Shown: positions 9,576-18,934, counted from the stretch's first letter. The stretch is 64,000 bases of DNA from Marinospirillum perlucidum (GCF_003336805.1 NZ_QFWJ01000008.1:62001-126000); one strand, 5' to 3'. Made by a program: numbers and translations. The notes: generated from the sequence alone by a model not told the origin.

Positions 9576-9877
9576 GCGGTTTACCTCTTCCCTTCTTCTG
9601 GCTGGTAGGCGAGACTCTGCTAATCTAAACCTAAGAGGCCGAGAATTTGTTATTGCGCTTGCTGATACTGCGTTGAAATTGAATTCAAAGTGCTCATTTA
9701 CCGGATGTAAACTGCGCGTTTTCTTTCAATTTCGCCTGGTCTGAGCGGCGCTCATCACACAGATTCAAGGCCTCTGAATTGCTTCTCTTCCGGGTGGGGA
9801 CGATCTTCCCATCCGGATTCTTCCTGACTGCCACAAGCGGTTCAGGGTAACGACAACAAGAAGAAGGAAAATGGGTT
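9576..9877. promoter_or_regulatory. Leader region before the branched-chain dehydrogenase operon
   Basis: 302 bases without a credible gene. It holds the palindrome TTGAATTCAA (9679-9688), the inverted repeat TTTAC-N5-GTAAA (9697-9711), and a 9-bp hairpin CCGGGTGGG/CCCATCCGG (9790-9798 with 9808-9816, one wobble pair, 9-base loop). The GAAGAAGGAA before the ATG at 9878 is the ribosome binding site. The TTTAC/GTAAA dyad could be an operator for catabolic control; no regulator gene is adjacent. Confidence 0.45.
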
Positions 9878-11065
9878 ATGAGTGACCTGCGTAGTTTTGA
9901 CGTAGAGCTGATTCAGCACCCTGAGTTTGTGGACCCACAAACTTCGGTTTTGCCCACCTTTGCTCTCCTGCAACAGGATGGCAACCTCTATCCAGGTGCA
10001 AAAGCACCGGATATATCCCGCGAACTGGCCTTGAAAATCCACGATACCTTTCTGTTTATCCGTGCATTGGATGAACGCCTTTTGGCTTCCCAGCGCCAGG
10101 GGCGGGTCAGCTTCTATATGACCGAAACCGGTGAAGAGGCCGCTGATATCTGTAGTACGGCGGCTCTGGCCGCAGATGACCTGATCATGGCCCAGTACCG
10201 GGAGCAGGGGGCGCTGGCCTTCCGCGGCTTCCCGCTGGAGCAGTTTATGCACCAGATTTTTTCCAATGAAAAGGATCTGGGCAAGGGTCGGCAGATGCCC
10301 ATCCATTATGGCTCCCGTGATCTTCATTACATGACCATTTCATCCCCACTGGGAACCCAACTGCCTCAGGCAACCGGTTATGCCCTGGGCTACAAGCGAT
10401 CAGGGCAGAAAAACTGTGTGATCTGCTATTTCGGTGAAGGTGCAGCCTCGGAAGGGGATTTTCACGCTGCCCTGAATATGGCCGGTGTATTCCGGGTTCC
10501 CGTGATTTTCTTTTGCCGTAATAACGGTTATGCCATCTCCACCCCGGTGCATGAGCAGCTGGCGGGCGATGGTGTGGCTGGGCGTGGTCCCGGCTATGGT
10601 CTGAAAACCCTGCGGGTGGATGGCAATGATGCCCTGGCTGTTTACGAGGCAACTCGTCTGGCACGCAAGATGGCTGTTGAGGAACACCAGCCGGTGCTGA
10701 TTGAAGCCATGACCTATCGTTTGGGTGCTCACTCCAGTTCCGACGATCCCAGTGGCTATCGCAGTCGCAAAGAGGAGGAACGCTGGCGCCAGAAAGACCC
10801 GGTGGCGCGTTTCCGTCAATGGTTGATTCATCAGGGTTGGTGGAGTGAAGAAGAGGATGAAACCCGGCGTGAAGAACACCGCCAGGCTGTGATCACCGCG
10901 ATGAAAAAAGCGGAGAAAGTGCCCAAGCCGCCGCTGGAGGAGCTCTTTACCGATGTCTACAAGGAGATGCCCTGGCATCTGCAGGAGCAATTGGAAGAAG
11001 CCCGAGATCTGGTTGAGCGTCACCCTGAAGCCTATCCGGCCACAGCAGGGAGGAAGCAAGCATGA
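9878..11065 (+). CDS. bkdA1: Branched-chain 2-oxoacid dehydrogenase E1 alpha
   Basis: Thiamine-diphosphate subunit that decarboxylates 2-oxo acids from valine, leucine and isoleucine breakdown. Signatures include [28 protein letters not shown] and the TPP motif [17 protein letters not shown] ending near CRNNGYAIS. The N-terminal extension and these motifs fit the BCKDH alpha group better than pyruvate dehydrogenase E1 alpha. Its stop overlaps the start of the E1 beta gene by 4 bases. Assignment to BCKDH rather than acetoin or pyruvate dehydrogenase rests on the motifs and on the gene order. Confidence 0.88.
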   Translation: MSDLRSFDVELIQHPEFVDPQTSVLPTFALLQQDGNLYPGAKAPDISRELALKIHDTFLFIRALDERLLASQRQGRVSFYMTETGEEAADICSTAALAADDLIMAQYREQGALAFRGFPLEQFMHQIFSNEKDLGKGRQMPIHYGSRDLHYMTISSPLGTQLPQATGYALGYKRSGQKNCVICYFGEGAASEGDFHAALNMAGVFRVPVIFFCRNNGYAISTPVHEQLAGDGVAGRGPGYGLKTLRVDGNDALAVYEATRLARKMAVEEHQPVLIEAMTYRLGAHSSSDDPSGYRSRKEEERWRQKDPVARFRQWLIHQGWWSEEEDETRREEHRQAVITAMKKAEKVPKPPLEELFTDVYKEMPWHLQEQLEEARDLVERHPEAYPATAGRKQA

Positions 11066-12039
11066 GTCAGATGAATCTTTTGCAGGCGGTGAATATGGCC
11101 CTGGATACGGCCATGCAGCAGGACGAGCGCGTTCTTTGTTTTGGTGAGGATGTTGGCGCTTTTGGCGGTGTCTTCCGGGCGACCAGTCATCTGCAGGAAA
11201 AATACGGTAAGGATCGCTGCTTTAATACGCCCCTCACCGAACAGGGGATTCTGGGACTGGCCAATGGCCTGGCTGCCCAGGGTCAGGTGCCGGTTGCAGA
11301 AATCCAGTTTGCCGATTATATCTTCCCGGCTTTTGACCAGCTCGTGAATGAAACCGCCAAATTTCGTTATCGTTCCGGTGATCAGTTCGATGTCGGTCAA
11401 CTGACGGTTCGTGCACCCTATGGCGGTGGGATTCACGGGGGGCTTTATCATTCCCAGTCGCCTGAAGCCTATTTCACCCATACCCCCGGTTTGAAAGTGG
11501 TGGTGCCTCGTAACCCGCATCAGGCCAAGGGGCTCTTGCTGGCCTCTATCCGTGAGCCTGATCCGGTGCTCTTTTTCGAGCCCAAGAAACTCTATCGTGC
11601 CTCAACCGGTGAAGTGCCGGAGGAAGATTATGAAATCCCTCTGGGCCAGGCAGAAGTACTGCGTGAAGGCACGGATATTACCCTGGTGGCCTGGGGAGCG
11701 CAGATGCAGGTGATTGAAAAGGCTGCCGAGATGGCGGCAGAGGAGGGCATCTCCTGTGAAGTCATCGATCTGCGCACGCTCCTGCCCTGGGACAGGGATA
11801 CCCTGGCTGCTTCGGTGAAGAAAACCGGCCGGCTTTTGATTAACCATGAAGCACCCAAAACCTCGGGTTTCGGGGCCGAACTGGCCGCCAGTCTTCAGGA
11901 AGTCTGCTTTCTTTATCTGGAAGCCCCCATAGTGCGAGTTACCGGCTGGGATACGCCCTTCCCGCTGGCACTGCAGAATGAATACCTGCCCAATGAACAC
12001 CGCACCCTGGATGCTATCCGGGCGAGCCTGGATTACTAA
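11062..12039 (+). CDS. bkdA2: Branched-chain 2-oxoacid dehydrogenase E1 beta
   Basis: 325-residue transketolase-like partner of E1 alpha; the two form an alpha2-beta2 decarboxylase. Typical motifs are [34 protein letters not shown] and the C-terminal [14 protein letters not shown]. The ATG overlaps the E1 alpha stop (ATGA), giving translational coupling. The E2 gene starts 11 bases after its stop behind GGAGG. Confidence 0.92.
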   Translation: MSQMNLLQAVNMALDTAMQQDERVLCFGEDVGAFGGVFRATSHLQEKYGKDRCFNTPLTEQGILGLANGLAAQGQVPVAEIQFADYIFPAFDQLVNETAKFRYRSGDQFDVGQLTVRAPYGGGIHGGLYHSQSPEAYFTHTPGLKVVVPRNPHQAKGLLLASIREPDPVLFFEPKKLYRASTGEVPEEDYEIPLGQAEVLREGTDITLVAWGAQMQVIEKAAEMAAEEGISCEVIDLRTLLPWDRDTLAASVKKTGRLLINHEAPKTSGFGAELAASLQEVCFLYLEAPIVRVTGWDTPFPLALQNEYLPNEHRTLDAIRASLDY

Positions 12040-12050
12040 GGAGGCCAGAG

Positions 12051-13280
12051 ATGAAAGAAGACTTTATCCTGCCGGACATTGGTGAAGGCATTGTCGAATG
12101 TGAGCTGGTCGAATGGCATCTGCAGGAAGGTGATCAAGTCGAGGAAGATCAGCCGGTAGCCGATGTTATGACCGATAAGGCCCTGGTGGAAATTACCGCC
12201 ATGCATACCGGTCGTATTTCACGCTTGTATTACCAGCCGGGTGAAATTGCCAAGGTCGGTCAGCCTCTGTTTGAAATCGAACGTGAAGGCGATGAAGAGA
12301 GGGCTACTCCGGCATCTGATAAACCTGCGGCTACAGCAAGTGAGCCCGCCGCTGTCGAAAAAAGCAATCCGCCAGCTTCTTCATCAGAAACACCCTGCTC
12401 CGGCAAGGCTCTGGCGACTCCAGCAGTGCGTCGAATCGCCCGGGAGCTGGAACTGGATCTCAGCCAGATTCAGGGGAGTGGTAAAGATGGACGGGTTTTG
12501 AAAGAGGATCTCCTGCCTTATCAAGAGGGGACGGCTCAGCAATCCCCGGCTCAGAAAGAAGAAACCCCGGGAGCAGGCGATCTAACCCGGCCTTTGACAG
12601 GGATTCAGGCAGCCATGGCCAAGCAGATGCAGGCCTCGGCCAGCAGTATTCCTCATTTCACCTACGCCGAAGAGGTGGATGTGACCCGGTTGGAGGCACT
12701 ACGACTGGAACTCAAACCGGATCTTGAAGCCGAGGGGCTGCGCCTGAGCTTGATGCCCTTCTTTATGAAGGCTCTGGCCTTGGCGATTCAGGAATATCCA
12801 TTGCTCAACAGCCGTGTTAACGAGGCGGTCACGGAGATCACCTACCTGCAAGACGTCAACATTGGCATGGCTGCGGATACACCGCGGGGCCTGCTGGTGC
12901 CTAATGTCAAACAGGTGCAGAACAAATCCCTGGTGGAAATTGCTGCCGAGGTGAACCGGCTGACGGATGAAGCCAGAGAAGGCAAATTGGCTCCGGATTC
13001 CATGAAGGGAGGAAGTATCAGCATCTCCAATATTGGTGTTCTGGGCGGCACAGTTGCCACCCCGATCATCAACAAGCCGGAAGTGGCCATCGTTGCCCTG
13101 GGCCGCATTCAGGAGCTGCCTCGCTTCAACGCCGCCGGAGAAGTGGAAGCCCGTAAGATCTTGCAGGTCAGCTGGTCCGGTGATCACCGGATTATTGATG
13201 GCGCCACTATGGCACGCTTTTGCAATCTCTGGAAAAGCTACCTGGAGCAGCCTTCACGTATGTTGACTCGCTTGCGTTAG
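12051..13280 (+). CDS. bkdB: Branched-chain 2-oxoacid dehydrogenase E2 (lipoyl transacylase)
   Basis: Core acyltransferase moving the branched acyl group from lipoate to CoA. One N-terminal lipoyl domain has the modified lysine in MTDKALVEI. An Ala/Pro/Ser-rich linker follows, then the E1/E3-binding domain (ATPAVRRIARELELDLSQI). The C-terminal catalytic domain ends with DHRIIDGATMA, containing the active-site HxxxDG. 409 residues with a single lipoyl domain is normal for BCKDH E2. No E3 (lipoamide dehydrogenase) follows, so the complex must use an E3 encoded elsewhere. Confidence 0.92.
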   Translation: MKEDFILPDIGEGIVECELVEWHLQEGDQVEEDQPVADVMTDKALVEITAMHTGRISRLYYQPGEIAKVGQPLFEIEREGDEERATPASDKPAATASEPAAVEKSNPPASSSETPCSGKALATPAVRRIARELELDLSQIQGSGKDGRVLKEDLLPYQEGTAQQSPAQKEETPGAGDLTRPLTGIQAAMAKQMQASASSIPHFTYAEEVDVTRLEALRLELKPDLEAEGLRLSLMPFFMKALALAIQEYPLLNSRVNEAVTEITYLQDVNIGMAADTPRGLLVPNVKQVQNKSLVEIAAEVNRLTDEAREGKLAPDSMKGGSISISNIGVLGGTVATPIINKPEVAIVALGRIQELPRFNAAGEVEARKILQVSWSGDHRIIDGATMARFCNLWKSYLEQPSRMLTRLR

Positions 13281-13286
13281 TGATTC

Positions 13287-13315
13287 TCCTGAGCGGTCGG
13301 GATGTCCGCTCAGGA
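13287..13315 (+). terminator. Hairpin after E2 gene
   Basis: Perfect 10-bp stem TCCTGAGCGG/CCGCTCAGGA with a 9-base loop, 7 bases after the E2 stop. There is no T-run; it probably protects the 3' end, or acts together with the terminator 35 bases downstream. Confidence 0.5.
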
Positions 13316-13350
13316 TTCACAGCAGGGTTTTTGTAGCCTTCAGGTAACCC

Positions 13351-13380
13351 AGCCAGCTGAATTCAGCTGGCTTTTTATTT
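13351..13380 (+). terminator. Rho-independent terminator of the bkd operon
   Basis: A perfect palindrome built from AGCCAGCTGA and its complement (13351-13372) runs into TTTTTATTT. It separates the dehydrogenase operon from the nitronate monooxygenase gene. Confidence 0.85.
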
Positions 13381-13461
13381 ACTGATTCATCTGCCTGGTT
13401 TGGTTTTTTTTGCTAGTATTTCCGCTCTAGACAATATTGATTCGGGAAAGGAGAGGGGTTT

Positions 13462-14532
13462 ATGGCTGGCTCTGCTGATTTTTTACACAAGCTGGGATGC
13501 CGTTATCCAGTGATTCAAGCGCCCATGGCGGGTGTAGCCTCTCCACACTTGGCTGCTGAAGTTTGTAATGCTGGTGCGCTGGGCTCGTTGGGATTGGGAG
13601 CCAGTTCAGCAACTGTGGCCCGCGAACAGCTAGTAGCCACCCGTCAGCTGACAGAACGACCTTTTAACGCCAATGTGTTTTGCCATCAGCCACCTGCACG
13701 TGTTCTCCAGCAGGAAGAAGCCTGGTTGAATCACCTACAGCCGCTGTTTACCGAAACTGGGGCCAGCCGTCCTGGACAACTCAGTGAAGTCTACACCTCC
13801 TTTCTGGAAGCCCCTGAACAACTGGATATCCTGCTGGAATTCAAACCGGCCGTGGTCAGTTTTCATTTTGGCTTGCCGCAAGAAGACACTGTTCGTAGTC
13901 TGCAAAAGGCGGGTTGTCTGCTGCTGGCTTCGATTACCAACCTGGACGAAGCTCGCAGGGCTGAAGCCCTGGGCATGGATGCTTTGGTGGCTCAGGGAAT
14001 CGAGGCGGGAGGCCATCGTGGCTGTTTTTACCCGGAAGACGAAGATGAACAGCTGACCACTGATGCCCTGGTCTCTCAAGTCGTTGCGAAGATGAAAACA
14101 CCCGTAATCGCAGCAGGGGGGCTAATGACCGGGATGGATATTCAGCGGGTTCTGAGCTTGGGTGCGGTCGCAGCACAATTGGGTACGGCTTTTATTGGCT
14201 GCCCTGAATCCCTGGCATCTACAGCCTATCGTCAGCAATTATTAAGCGAGGCGGCCAGTCAAACCCGTCTGACCTCGGTGGTTTCCGGGCGTCCGGCTCG
14301 AGCCATGAGTAATCGCTTGATCCAGTTCTGTGAAGAAAACCCCGGACCTCGGCCGGCAGCCTACCCTCTAGCCTATGATGCAGCCAAGCAACTTGCTGCA
14401 GCCGCCAGCCAGCAGGGTCGCAATGATTTTGGTGTCCACTGGGCCGGGCAAGGTGCTCCCCAGGCGCGTGAACTTCCTGCTGCAGAATTGATCCATCAGT
14501 TAGTGCAAGAAATGCACGCAGCAACCCCTTGA
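13462..14532 (+). CDS. Nitronate monooxygenase-like FMN protein
   Basis: A TIM-barrel flavoprotein related to 2-nitropropane dioxygenase, which oxidises alkyl nitronates. Motifs are PVIQAPMAGVASP at the N-terminus, AQGIEAGGHRG in the middle and the phosphate-binding PVIAAGGLMTG. 356 residues matches the class. GGAGAGGGG before the ATG is a clear ribosome binding site. The gene opens a run of redox genes with the FrnE-like protein 17 bases downstream. The physiological substrate cannot be read from sequence. Confidence 0.85.
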   Translation: MAGSADFLHKLGCRYPVIQAPMAGVASPHLAAEVCNAGALGSLGLGASSATVAREQLVATRQLTERPFNANVFCHQPPARVLQQEEAWLNHLQPLFTETGASRPGQLSEVYTSFLEAPEQLDILLEFKPAVVSFHFGLPQEDTVRSLQKAGCLLLASITNLDEARRAEALGMDALVAQGIEAGGHRGCFYPEDEDEQLTTDALVSQVVAKMKTPVIAAGGLMTGMDIQRVLSLGAVAAQLGTAFIGCPESLASTAYRQQLLSEAASQTRLTSVVSGRPARAMSNRLIQFCEENPGPRPAAYPLAYDAAKQLAAAASQQGRNDFGVHWAGQGAPQARELPAAELIHQLVQEMHAATP

Positions 14533-14549
14533 ATTGAGTTGGAGTTTTT

Positions 14550-15203
14550 ATGACCCCCGTTAAAATTGATATTGTTTCCGATATTGCCTGCCCCTGGTGT
14601 GCTATCGGCTATGCCCGTTTGGAAGAGGCCATGCGGCAACTGGAAGGGGAAATGGAATTCCAGGTGGAGTGGCATGCCTTTGAGCTTAACCCTGATCCCA
14701 GTGCAGAGGGTGAGCCTATCCTTGAGGCCTTGAGTCGCAAATACGGTCGCTCAGAAGAAGAGATGGAAGGCATTCAGAGCCAGATGCAGGAAATAGCCCA
14801 GGGGCTGGGGCTGGATTTTTCCGCCTTGCAGGAGCGACATACCCGCAATACCTTTGATGGCCACCGGCTGGTCAAATGGGCTGCTGAAGCTGGCCTGCAA
14901 ACCCCGATGAAAAAAGCACTTTTTACAGCCCATTTTGGTCAGGATGCCAAGATCTCCGACCCTCAGGTGCTGGCTGAATTGGCACAAACAGTCGGTTTGG
15001 ATGCACAGGCTGCCGAGGAGATTCTTGCTGGTGATGCCTACAGCCAGGCAGTTCGTGATGATGAAGCCCGCTGGCAAGAGGCCGGAGTCAGTTCAGTGCC
15101 TGCCTATATTATTAACCAGCGCTACTTGATTTCCGGTGCCCAGGAACCGCAAACCCTGGTCAAGGCTCTTCAGGATATTAGCCAGGAAACCGCAGCAGAC
15201 TAA
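14550..15203 (+). CDS. DsbA-family oxidoreductase, FrnE-like
   Basis: Cytosolic thioredoxin-fold protein of 217 residues. The CPWC motif (Cys14-Cys17) follows VSDIA at the N-terminus, as in FrnE/DsbA-like thiol-disulfide isomerases. The cis-Pro loop is SSVPAYI near residue 186. There is no signal peptide, so it acts inside the cell. It is closely spaced after the nitronate monooxygenase and likely co-transcribed. Confidence 0.85.
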   Translation: MTPVKIDIVSDIACPWCAIGYARLEEAMRQLEGEMEFQVEWHAFELNPDPSAEGEPILEALSRKYGRSEEEMEGIQSQMQEIAQGLGLDFSALQERHTRNTFDGHRLVKWAAEAGLQTPMKKALFTAHFGQDAKISDPQVLAELAQTVGLDAQAAEEILAGDAYSQAVRDDEARWQEAGVSSVPAYIINQRYLISGAQEPQTLVKALQDISQETAAD

Positions 15204-15214
15204 CACCCCCTGTA

Positions 15215-15241
15215 GCCATCGTGGATGACCACCGCGATGGC
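15215..15241 (+). terminator. Hairpin between frnE-like gene and mntP
   Basis: GCCATCG pairs with CGATGGC, with an additional TGG/CCA pairing inside. The T-run after it is short and imperfect. I looked here for a manganese riboswitch and could not recognise one. Confidence 0.4.
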
Positions 15242-15286
15242 ATCTTTCCCATTGTATAAATGAGATGATTGAAGGAAAAAACGGTA

Positions 15287-15826
15287 ATGCTTGAAGTCTT
15301 GTTGTTGGCCGTGGCCCTGAGTATGGATGCTTTCGCTGTTTCTATCGGTTTGGGAGCCAAACAAAAGGCTTCACCACTCAAGCTGGGCATCAAGGCAGGC
15401 CTTTATTTTGGTGGTTTCCAGGCGCTGATGCCCCTGCTAGGCTACCTGGGAGGTCGGGGAGTTCTTGGCTGGATAGAAAGCTACGCCCACTGGATTGCCT
15501 TTGCCCTCTTGCTGTTGATCGGCAGTAAAATGATTTATGAAGCCCTGGTGGAAGGCATCGAGGAAGATCTGGCCCAGGTCACCCATCGGGTTTTGCTGGT
15601 TCTGGCTATCGCCACGAGTATTGATGCCCTGGCTGCCGGTTTTACCCTGACCCTGCTGGATTTTGATCCCCTGATGGCTTGCGCACTGATCGGTGTGACC
15701 ACCCTGGGCTTTAGTCTGGCCGGTGTTCAGGTGGGGGTGAAAAGCGGAACCTGGTTGGAAAGCAAGGCGGAGCTTCTTGGCGGTATTATTCTGATTCTGA
15801 TCGGTTTCAAGATTCTCCTGTTCTGA
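15287..15826 (+). CDS. mntP: Manganese efflux pump MntP
   Basis: Six-helix inner-membrane exporter of Mn(II), 179 residues. The two halves repeat the diagnostic acidic motif: [13 protein letters not shown] near the N-terminus and [12 protein letters not shown] in the second half. I take the ATG at 15287, which has GAAGGA ten bases upstream; an in-frame TTG at 15269 would overlap that site. The neighbouring cation diffusion facilitator at 15903 suggests a local metal-export pair. Confidence 0.93.
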   Translation: MLEVLLLAVALSMDAFAVSIGLGAKQKASPLKLGIKAGLYFGGFQALMPLLGYLGGRGVLGWIESYAHWIAFALLLLIGSKMIYEALVEGIEEDLAQVTHRVLLVLAIATSIDALAAGFTLTLLDFDPLMACALIGVTTLGFSLAGVQVGVKSGTWLESKAELLGGIILILIGFKILLF

Positions 15827-15902
15827 TAGAAACCCTTCCGGGCCACTGGAGCTAGCTGGCTGAAGTGGCCCGGTCGATTTTTTTCTGGAAAGAGGCAGTG
15901 TT

Positions 15903-16841
15903 ATGGGAGCTTCTCATCACCACCATCCAGCGGGCGGGCATTCTGCCCATTCGGCAACGGGCAATCTGAAGCTGGCCTTTTTTCTTAATCTGGGGTTTAC
16001 CCTGATCGAATTTATCGGTGGCATCCTGACCAACAGTACTGCCATCCTGGCCGATGCGATTCATGACCTGGGTGATTCCTTTGCACTGGGTCAGGCCTGG
16101 TATTTTGAGTCCCTTTCTCGCAAAGGCCGCACCAATACCTATACCTACGGTTATCGACGCTTTACCCTGCTAGGGGCTTTACTGAGTGCGCTCCTGCTAT
16201 TGCTCAGTTCCCTTTTTATACTGAGCGAAGCGCTACCGCGTTTGCTGGAACCGGAAGCAGCTCATCCGCAAGGCATGCTCTTGCTGGCGCTTCTGGGCAT
16301 TGTCGTTAACGGTCTGGCCATGTTGCGTTTGAGTCGCAGTGAGGGGGCTAATATCCGGGTCGTTGCTTTGCACCTGCTTGAAGATGTACTGGGCTGGGTG
16401 GCGATTCTGATTGTGGCCGTGGTTCTGATGTTTTGGGACCTGCCTTTTCTTGATCCCTTGCTGGCGATTTTGATCACCCTCTATATTCTGGTTAATGTGA
16501 TTAAGCAGCTCAAACAGCTGCTGCCTGTTTTTCTTCAGGCTTCACCCGCTTCAGTTGATCTGGATGAGTTGGAGAAACAACTGCTGAGTGTCGATCAGGT
16601 GGCTTCCGTTCACCATTTACATCTTTGGTCTCTGGATGGCGAACAGCAGGTTTTAAGCGCGCATCTGGTGACAGCCGAAGCTCTGGATGCCACTGCCTAT
16701 GAGACCCTTAAAAAGCGCTTACGCGAGGTGATCGATGGCTACCCTGTGCAGCATTCTACGCTGGAGATCGAATGGCCTGAAGAAATCTGCCGCCTGGAGG
16801 TTGCTGAAGCAGTCACAAGGTCGTCGCCAAGGTCCCACTGA
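15903..16841 (+). CDS. Cation diffusion facilitator (zinc/heavy-metal efflux)
   Basis: Proton-coupled divalent metal exporter of the inner membrane. Six helices are predicted. Metal-site motifs are HDLGD in helix 2 and HLLEDV in helix 5, and a His-rich start (four consecutive His) resembles CzcD/ZitB proteins. A cytosolic ferredoxin-like C-terminal domain contains SVHHLHLWSLDGEQ. The zinc-type HxxxD pattern favours Zn(II), but the substrate is inferred. A 19-base gap leads to the racemase gene, so they may share a transcript. Confidence 0.88.
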   Translation: MGASHHHHPAGGHSAHSATGNLKLAFFLNLGFTLIEFIGGILTNSTAILADAIHDLGDSFALGQAWYFESLSRKGRTNTYTYGYRRFTLLGALLSALLLLLSSLFILSEALPRLLEPEAAHPQGMLLLALLGIVVNGLAMLRLSRSEGANIRVVALHLLEDVLGWVAILIVAVVLMFWDLPFLDPLLAILITLYILVNVIKQLKQLLPVFLQASPASVDLDELEKQLLSVDQVASVHHLHLWSLDGEQQVLSAHLVTAEALDATAYETLKKRLREVIDGYPVQHSTLEIEWPEEICRLEVAEAVTRSSPRSH

Positions 16842-16860
16842 TCGCAACAAGGAGAACAGC

Positions 16861-17553
16861 ATGAAAACCATCGGTCTGCTCGGAGGAATGAGCTGGGAAT
16901 CAACGCGGGATTATTACACCGCCATCAACCAGGGTATCAAGGCTCGGCTGGGAGGACTGCATTCGGCCAAAATTCTGCTTAAGAGTGTGGATTTTGCCGA
17001 GATAGAAGCCTTGCAACATCAGGGTAACTGGGCAGCCACCGCCACTATTCTGGTGGAATCGGCCCGTCAACTGGAAGCGGGCGGCGCCGATTTCTTGCTA
17101 ATTTGTACCAACACCATGCATAAGGTTGCTCCCGAAATAGAAGCAGCTTTGAGTATTCCACTGTTGCACCTGGCTGATGCTACCGCACAAAAGCTGGTGG
17201 CAGCTGACGTTCAGAGGGTGGGACTCTTGGGAACTGCTTTTACCATGGAGCAGAATTTTTACAAGGGACGCTTGAAAGATCGGTTCGGTCTGGAGGTTTT
17301 GGTGCCTTCGATGGCTGAGCGCAAGGAAATCCACCGGGTTATTTACGAAGAGCTCTGTCTTGGAGAGATTAAGCCTGAATCACGACAGGTTTATCTGGAT
17401 GCCATACATCGCCTTGCGGCCGAGGGGGCCGAAGCCGTGATTCTGGGGTGTACGGAAATAGGCTTGTTAGTGAATCAGCAGGATACCAAGGTGCCTCTTT
17501 TTGATACCACGGCCATTCATGCCCAGGCGGCTGTGGAGGCAGCACTCAAATAA
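16861..17553 (+). CDS. Aspartate/glutamate racemase family protein
   Basis: Cofactor-independent racemase of 230 residues, likely acting on aspartate or another amino acid (YgeA-like). The N-terminus KTIGLLGGMSWEST is diagnostic. The two catalytic cysteines are Cys82 in ICTNTMH and Cys197 in LGCTEIG. The start at 16861 has AAGGAGAA upstream; a longer reading from 16735 would run back into the cation-efflux gene. Confidence 0.9.
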   Translation: MKTIGLLGGMSWESTRDYYTAINQGIKARLGGLHSAKILLKSVDFAEIEALQHQGNWAATATILVESARQLEAGGADFLLICTNTMHKVAPEIEAALSIPLLHLADATAQKLVAADVQRVGLLGTAFTMEQNFYKGRLKDRFGLEVLVPSMAERKEIHRVIYEELCLGEIKPESRQVYLDAIHRLAAEGAEAVILGCTEIGLLVNQQDTKVPLFDTTAIHAQAAVEAALK

Positions 17554-17559
17554 AACTAT

Positions 17560-17582
17560 ATAATAAAAACGGTATTTATTAT
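17560..17582. promoter_or_regulatory. AT-rich inverted repeat before the HugZ-like gene
   Basis: ATAATAAA (17560-17567) and TTTATTAT (17575-17582) form a perfect 8-bp dyad with a 7-base centre. It lies 64 bases upstream of the ATG at 17646. It may be an operator or a weak terminator for the racemase gene. It does not clearly match a Fur box. Confidence 0.35.
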
Positions 17583-17645
17583 CAGTCTTTAAACCCGTTG
17601 AATAAGGGTCAGTATTGGATTTCCTGATACAGGAGAGGGGTGGTG

Positions 17646-18146
17646 ATGCAGCAGAAATCGCCGGATACAGCGGCTATTCAAAAAGAAGTTCTGGCGTTTA
17701 TCAGTCAGTTTAAAAGCGGCATCCTGGCCACGGTAACGCCTGAAGGCCAGCCTTTTAGCAGCTATGCTCCCCTGATTTATGAGCAGGATTGCTTTTTTAT
17801 TTTTATCTCCCGGCTGGCTCAGCATACGGGTAATCTGCAAGCGTCTGCCCAGGCGAGCCTTCTTTTTATTGAAGCAGAAGAGCAGGCCAGTAATATCTTT
17901 GCTCGCCAGCGTGCCAGTATCCAGGTGACAGCCCGCCAGTTGGATAAAGCCACGGCAGCCTCTCAGCTTCTACTCGATAAAATGCAGGCACAGTTGGGAT
18001 CGACCCTGGAGGTTCTGCGCGGGCTGGATGATTTTTGTTTGTTTGAACTGGAGCCCCTGCAGGCTACCTGGGTGACTTGCTTTGCCAAGGCTTTTACCCT
18101 CGAAGGTAGAAAACTGGATCAAATTCAACAAAAACAGCCGGATTAA
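17646..18146 (+). CDS. HugZ-like pyridoxamine-phosphate-oxidase-fold protein
   Basis: 166 residues with a split-barrel flavin-binding fold. GILATVTPEGQPFSSYAPL and the later FIEAEEQASNIFARQRASI resemble HugZ/HutZ haem-utilisation proteins. It lacks the C-terminal DUF2470 domain seen in longer members, so haem degradation is uncertain; a general FMN or haem protein is possible. ATG at 17646 follows AGGAGAGGGG and is preferred to the GTG codons at 17640 and 17643. It stands alone between the racemase and an unknown membrane protein. Confidence 0.75.
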   Translation: MQQKSPDTAAIQKEVLAFISQFKSGILATVTPEGQPFSSYAPLIYEQDCFFIFISRLAQHTGNLQASAQASLLFIEAEEQASNIFARQRASIQVTARQLDKATAASQLLLDKMQAQLGSTLEVLRGLDDFCLFELEPLQATWVTCFAKAFTLEGRKLDQIQQKQPD

Positions 18147-18272
18147 AGCTTTAAAAGGACTATTCAAAAGCAGCTTATGCCAGCTTCTATACAAAAGTGG
18201 TTGCTTGGCTTATATTGGTGATCGCTTTTTTCATCAAGGATCAAACCCATCCAGGGAATCAAGGAGCAAAGG

Positions 18273-18731
18273 ATGCGAAACTTTTTGGGTATTCTCAGTT
18301 ATATTGTCTGCGGTTTTTGTATTCTCGTCTTAAATAGTCTTCTTTTGATCACCAGCCTTGAGAAAGTTGATTTCTCCGCTTTGTTTTTGAGTGTTGCTAG
18401 TGTACTGGTGGTGGGGGCAGCTTTTTATTGCCTGGGTTTTTTTCTTCACCGAGGTGCTTCTTGGAAGCTGGCAACCGCCTGGATTCTTTTGGTCGCTGGC
18501 TCCCTGGTTGTTATTCAAATGTGCACTTTTCTTTACCTGGATGTAGTTACCCGGGAGCTGTCAATTCTGGGTGTAGGAAGCCTGGCATCCTATTATTTAA
18601 TGACTTCTGTAATGGTCTTCCTGTGTTTGGGCTGGGGCTTTTCGCTCTACCGTCAAGGCATGGCCGCTTACCATGCCAAGCTGGGGTTGCCAGCCCAAAC
18701 GGCTGAAGAAGAACGACTGCGAAATGTCTGA
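18273..18731 (+). CDS. Four-helix membrane protein of unknown function
   Basis: 152 residues. About four hydrophobic segments are visible, near residues 5-25, 35-58, 68-90 and 103-123, followed by a short charged tail (QTAEEERLRNV). The ribosome binding site AAGGAG lies 8 bases before the ATG. I do not recognise a family. The upstream 126 bases hold no gene. Confidence 0.65.
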   Translation: MRNFLGILSYIVCGFCILVLNSLLLITSLEKVDFSALFLSVASVLVVGAAFYCLGFFLHRGASWKLATAWILLVAGSLVVIQMCTFLYLDVVTRELSILGVGSLASYYLMTSVMVFLCLGWGFSLYRQGMAAYHAKLGLPAQTAEEERLRNV

Positions 18732-18753
18732 TGAATCCTGGCACTGATTCGAG

Positions 18754-18809
18754 ACCTGCCTGAACAAATTGGGTTGTTTGAACCCTACCCAGGCAGGTTG
18801 GGTAGGGTT
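18754..18809 (+). promoter_or_regulatory. Interlocked inverted repeats (possible RNA pseudoknot or terminator)
   Basis: AACCCTACCC (18781-18790) and GGGTAGGGTT (18800-18809) form a perfect 10-bp hairpin. Its 9-base loop carries AGGCAGGT, which is complementary to ACCTGCCT at 18754-18761. A smaller hairpin GGGTT/AACCC (18771-18785) competes with the main stem. It lies in the gap between the unknown membrane protein and the MarR gene. Confidence 0.5.
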
Positions 18810-18918
18810 AAGTTTCTATCTGATCAGAAGTAGCCATCTCCTTACCTTGACCCCCTTTTCTCAACTTTTAGATTATTCCAGTTGTTGCCCGCTTGTGTTG
18901 CTGATCAAATTTCTTTAA

Positions 18919-18934
18919 GGTTGTATATACAACC
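18919..18934. promoter_or_regulatory. 16-bp perfect palindrome, likely MarR operator
   Basis: GGTTGTATATACAACC is a perfect 16-bp palindrome ending 21 bases before the MarR ATG. Its centre TATATA could also serve as a -10 element. Location and symmetry fit autoregulation by the MarR protein encoded next. Confidence 0.6.

Noticed and set aside
15204-15286. Possible manganese (yybP-ykoY) riboswitch before mntP
   Set aside because: The gap is only about 80 bases, holds a simple hairpin and lacks the conserved loop sequences I would expect.
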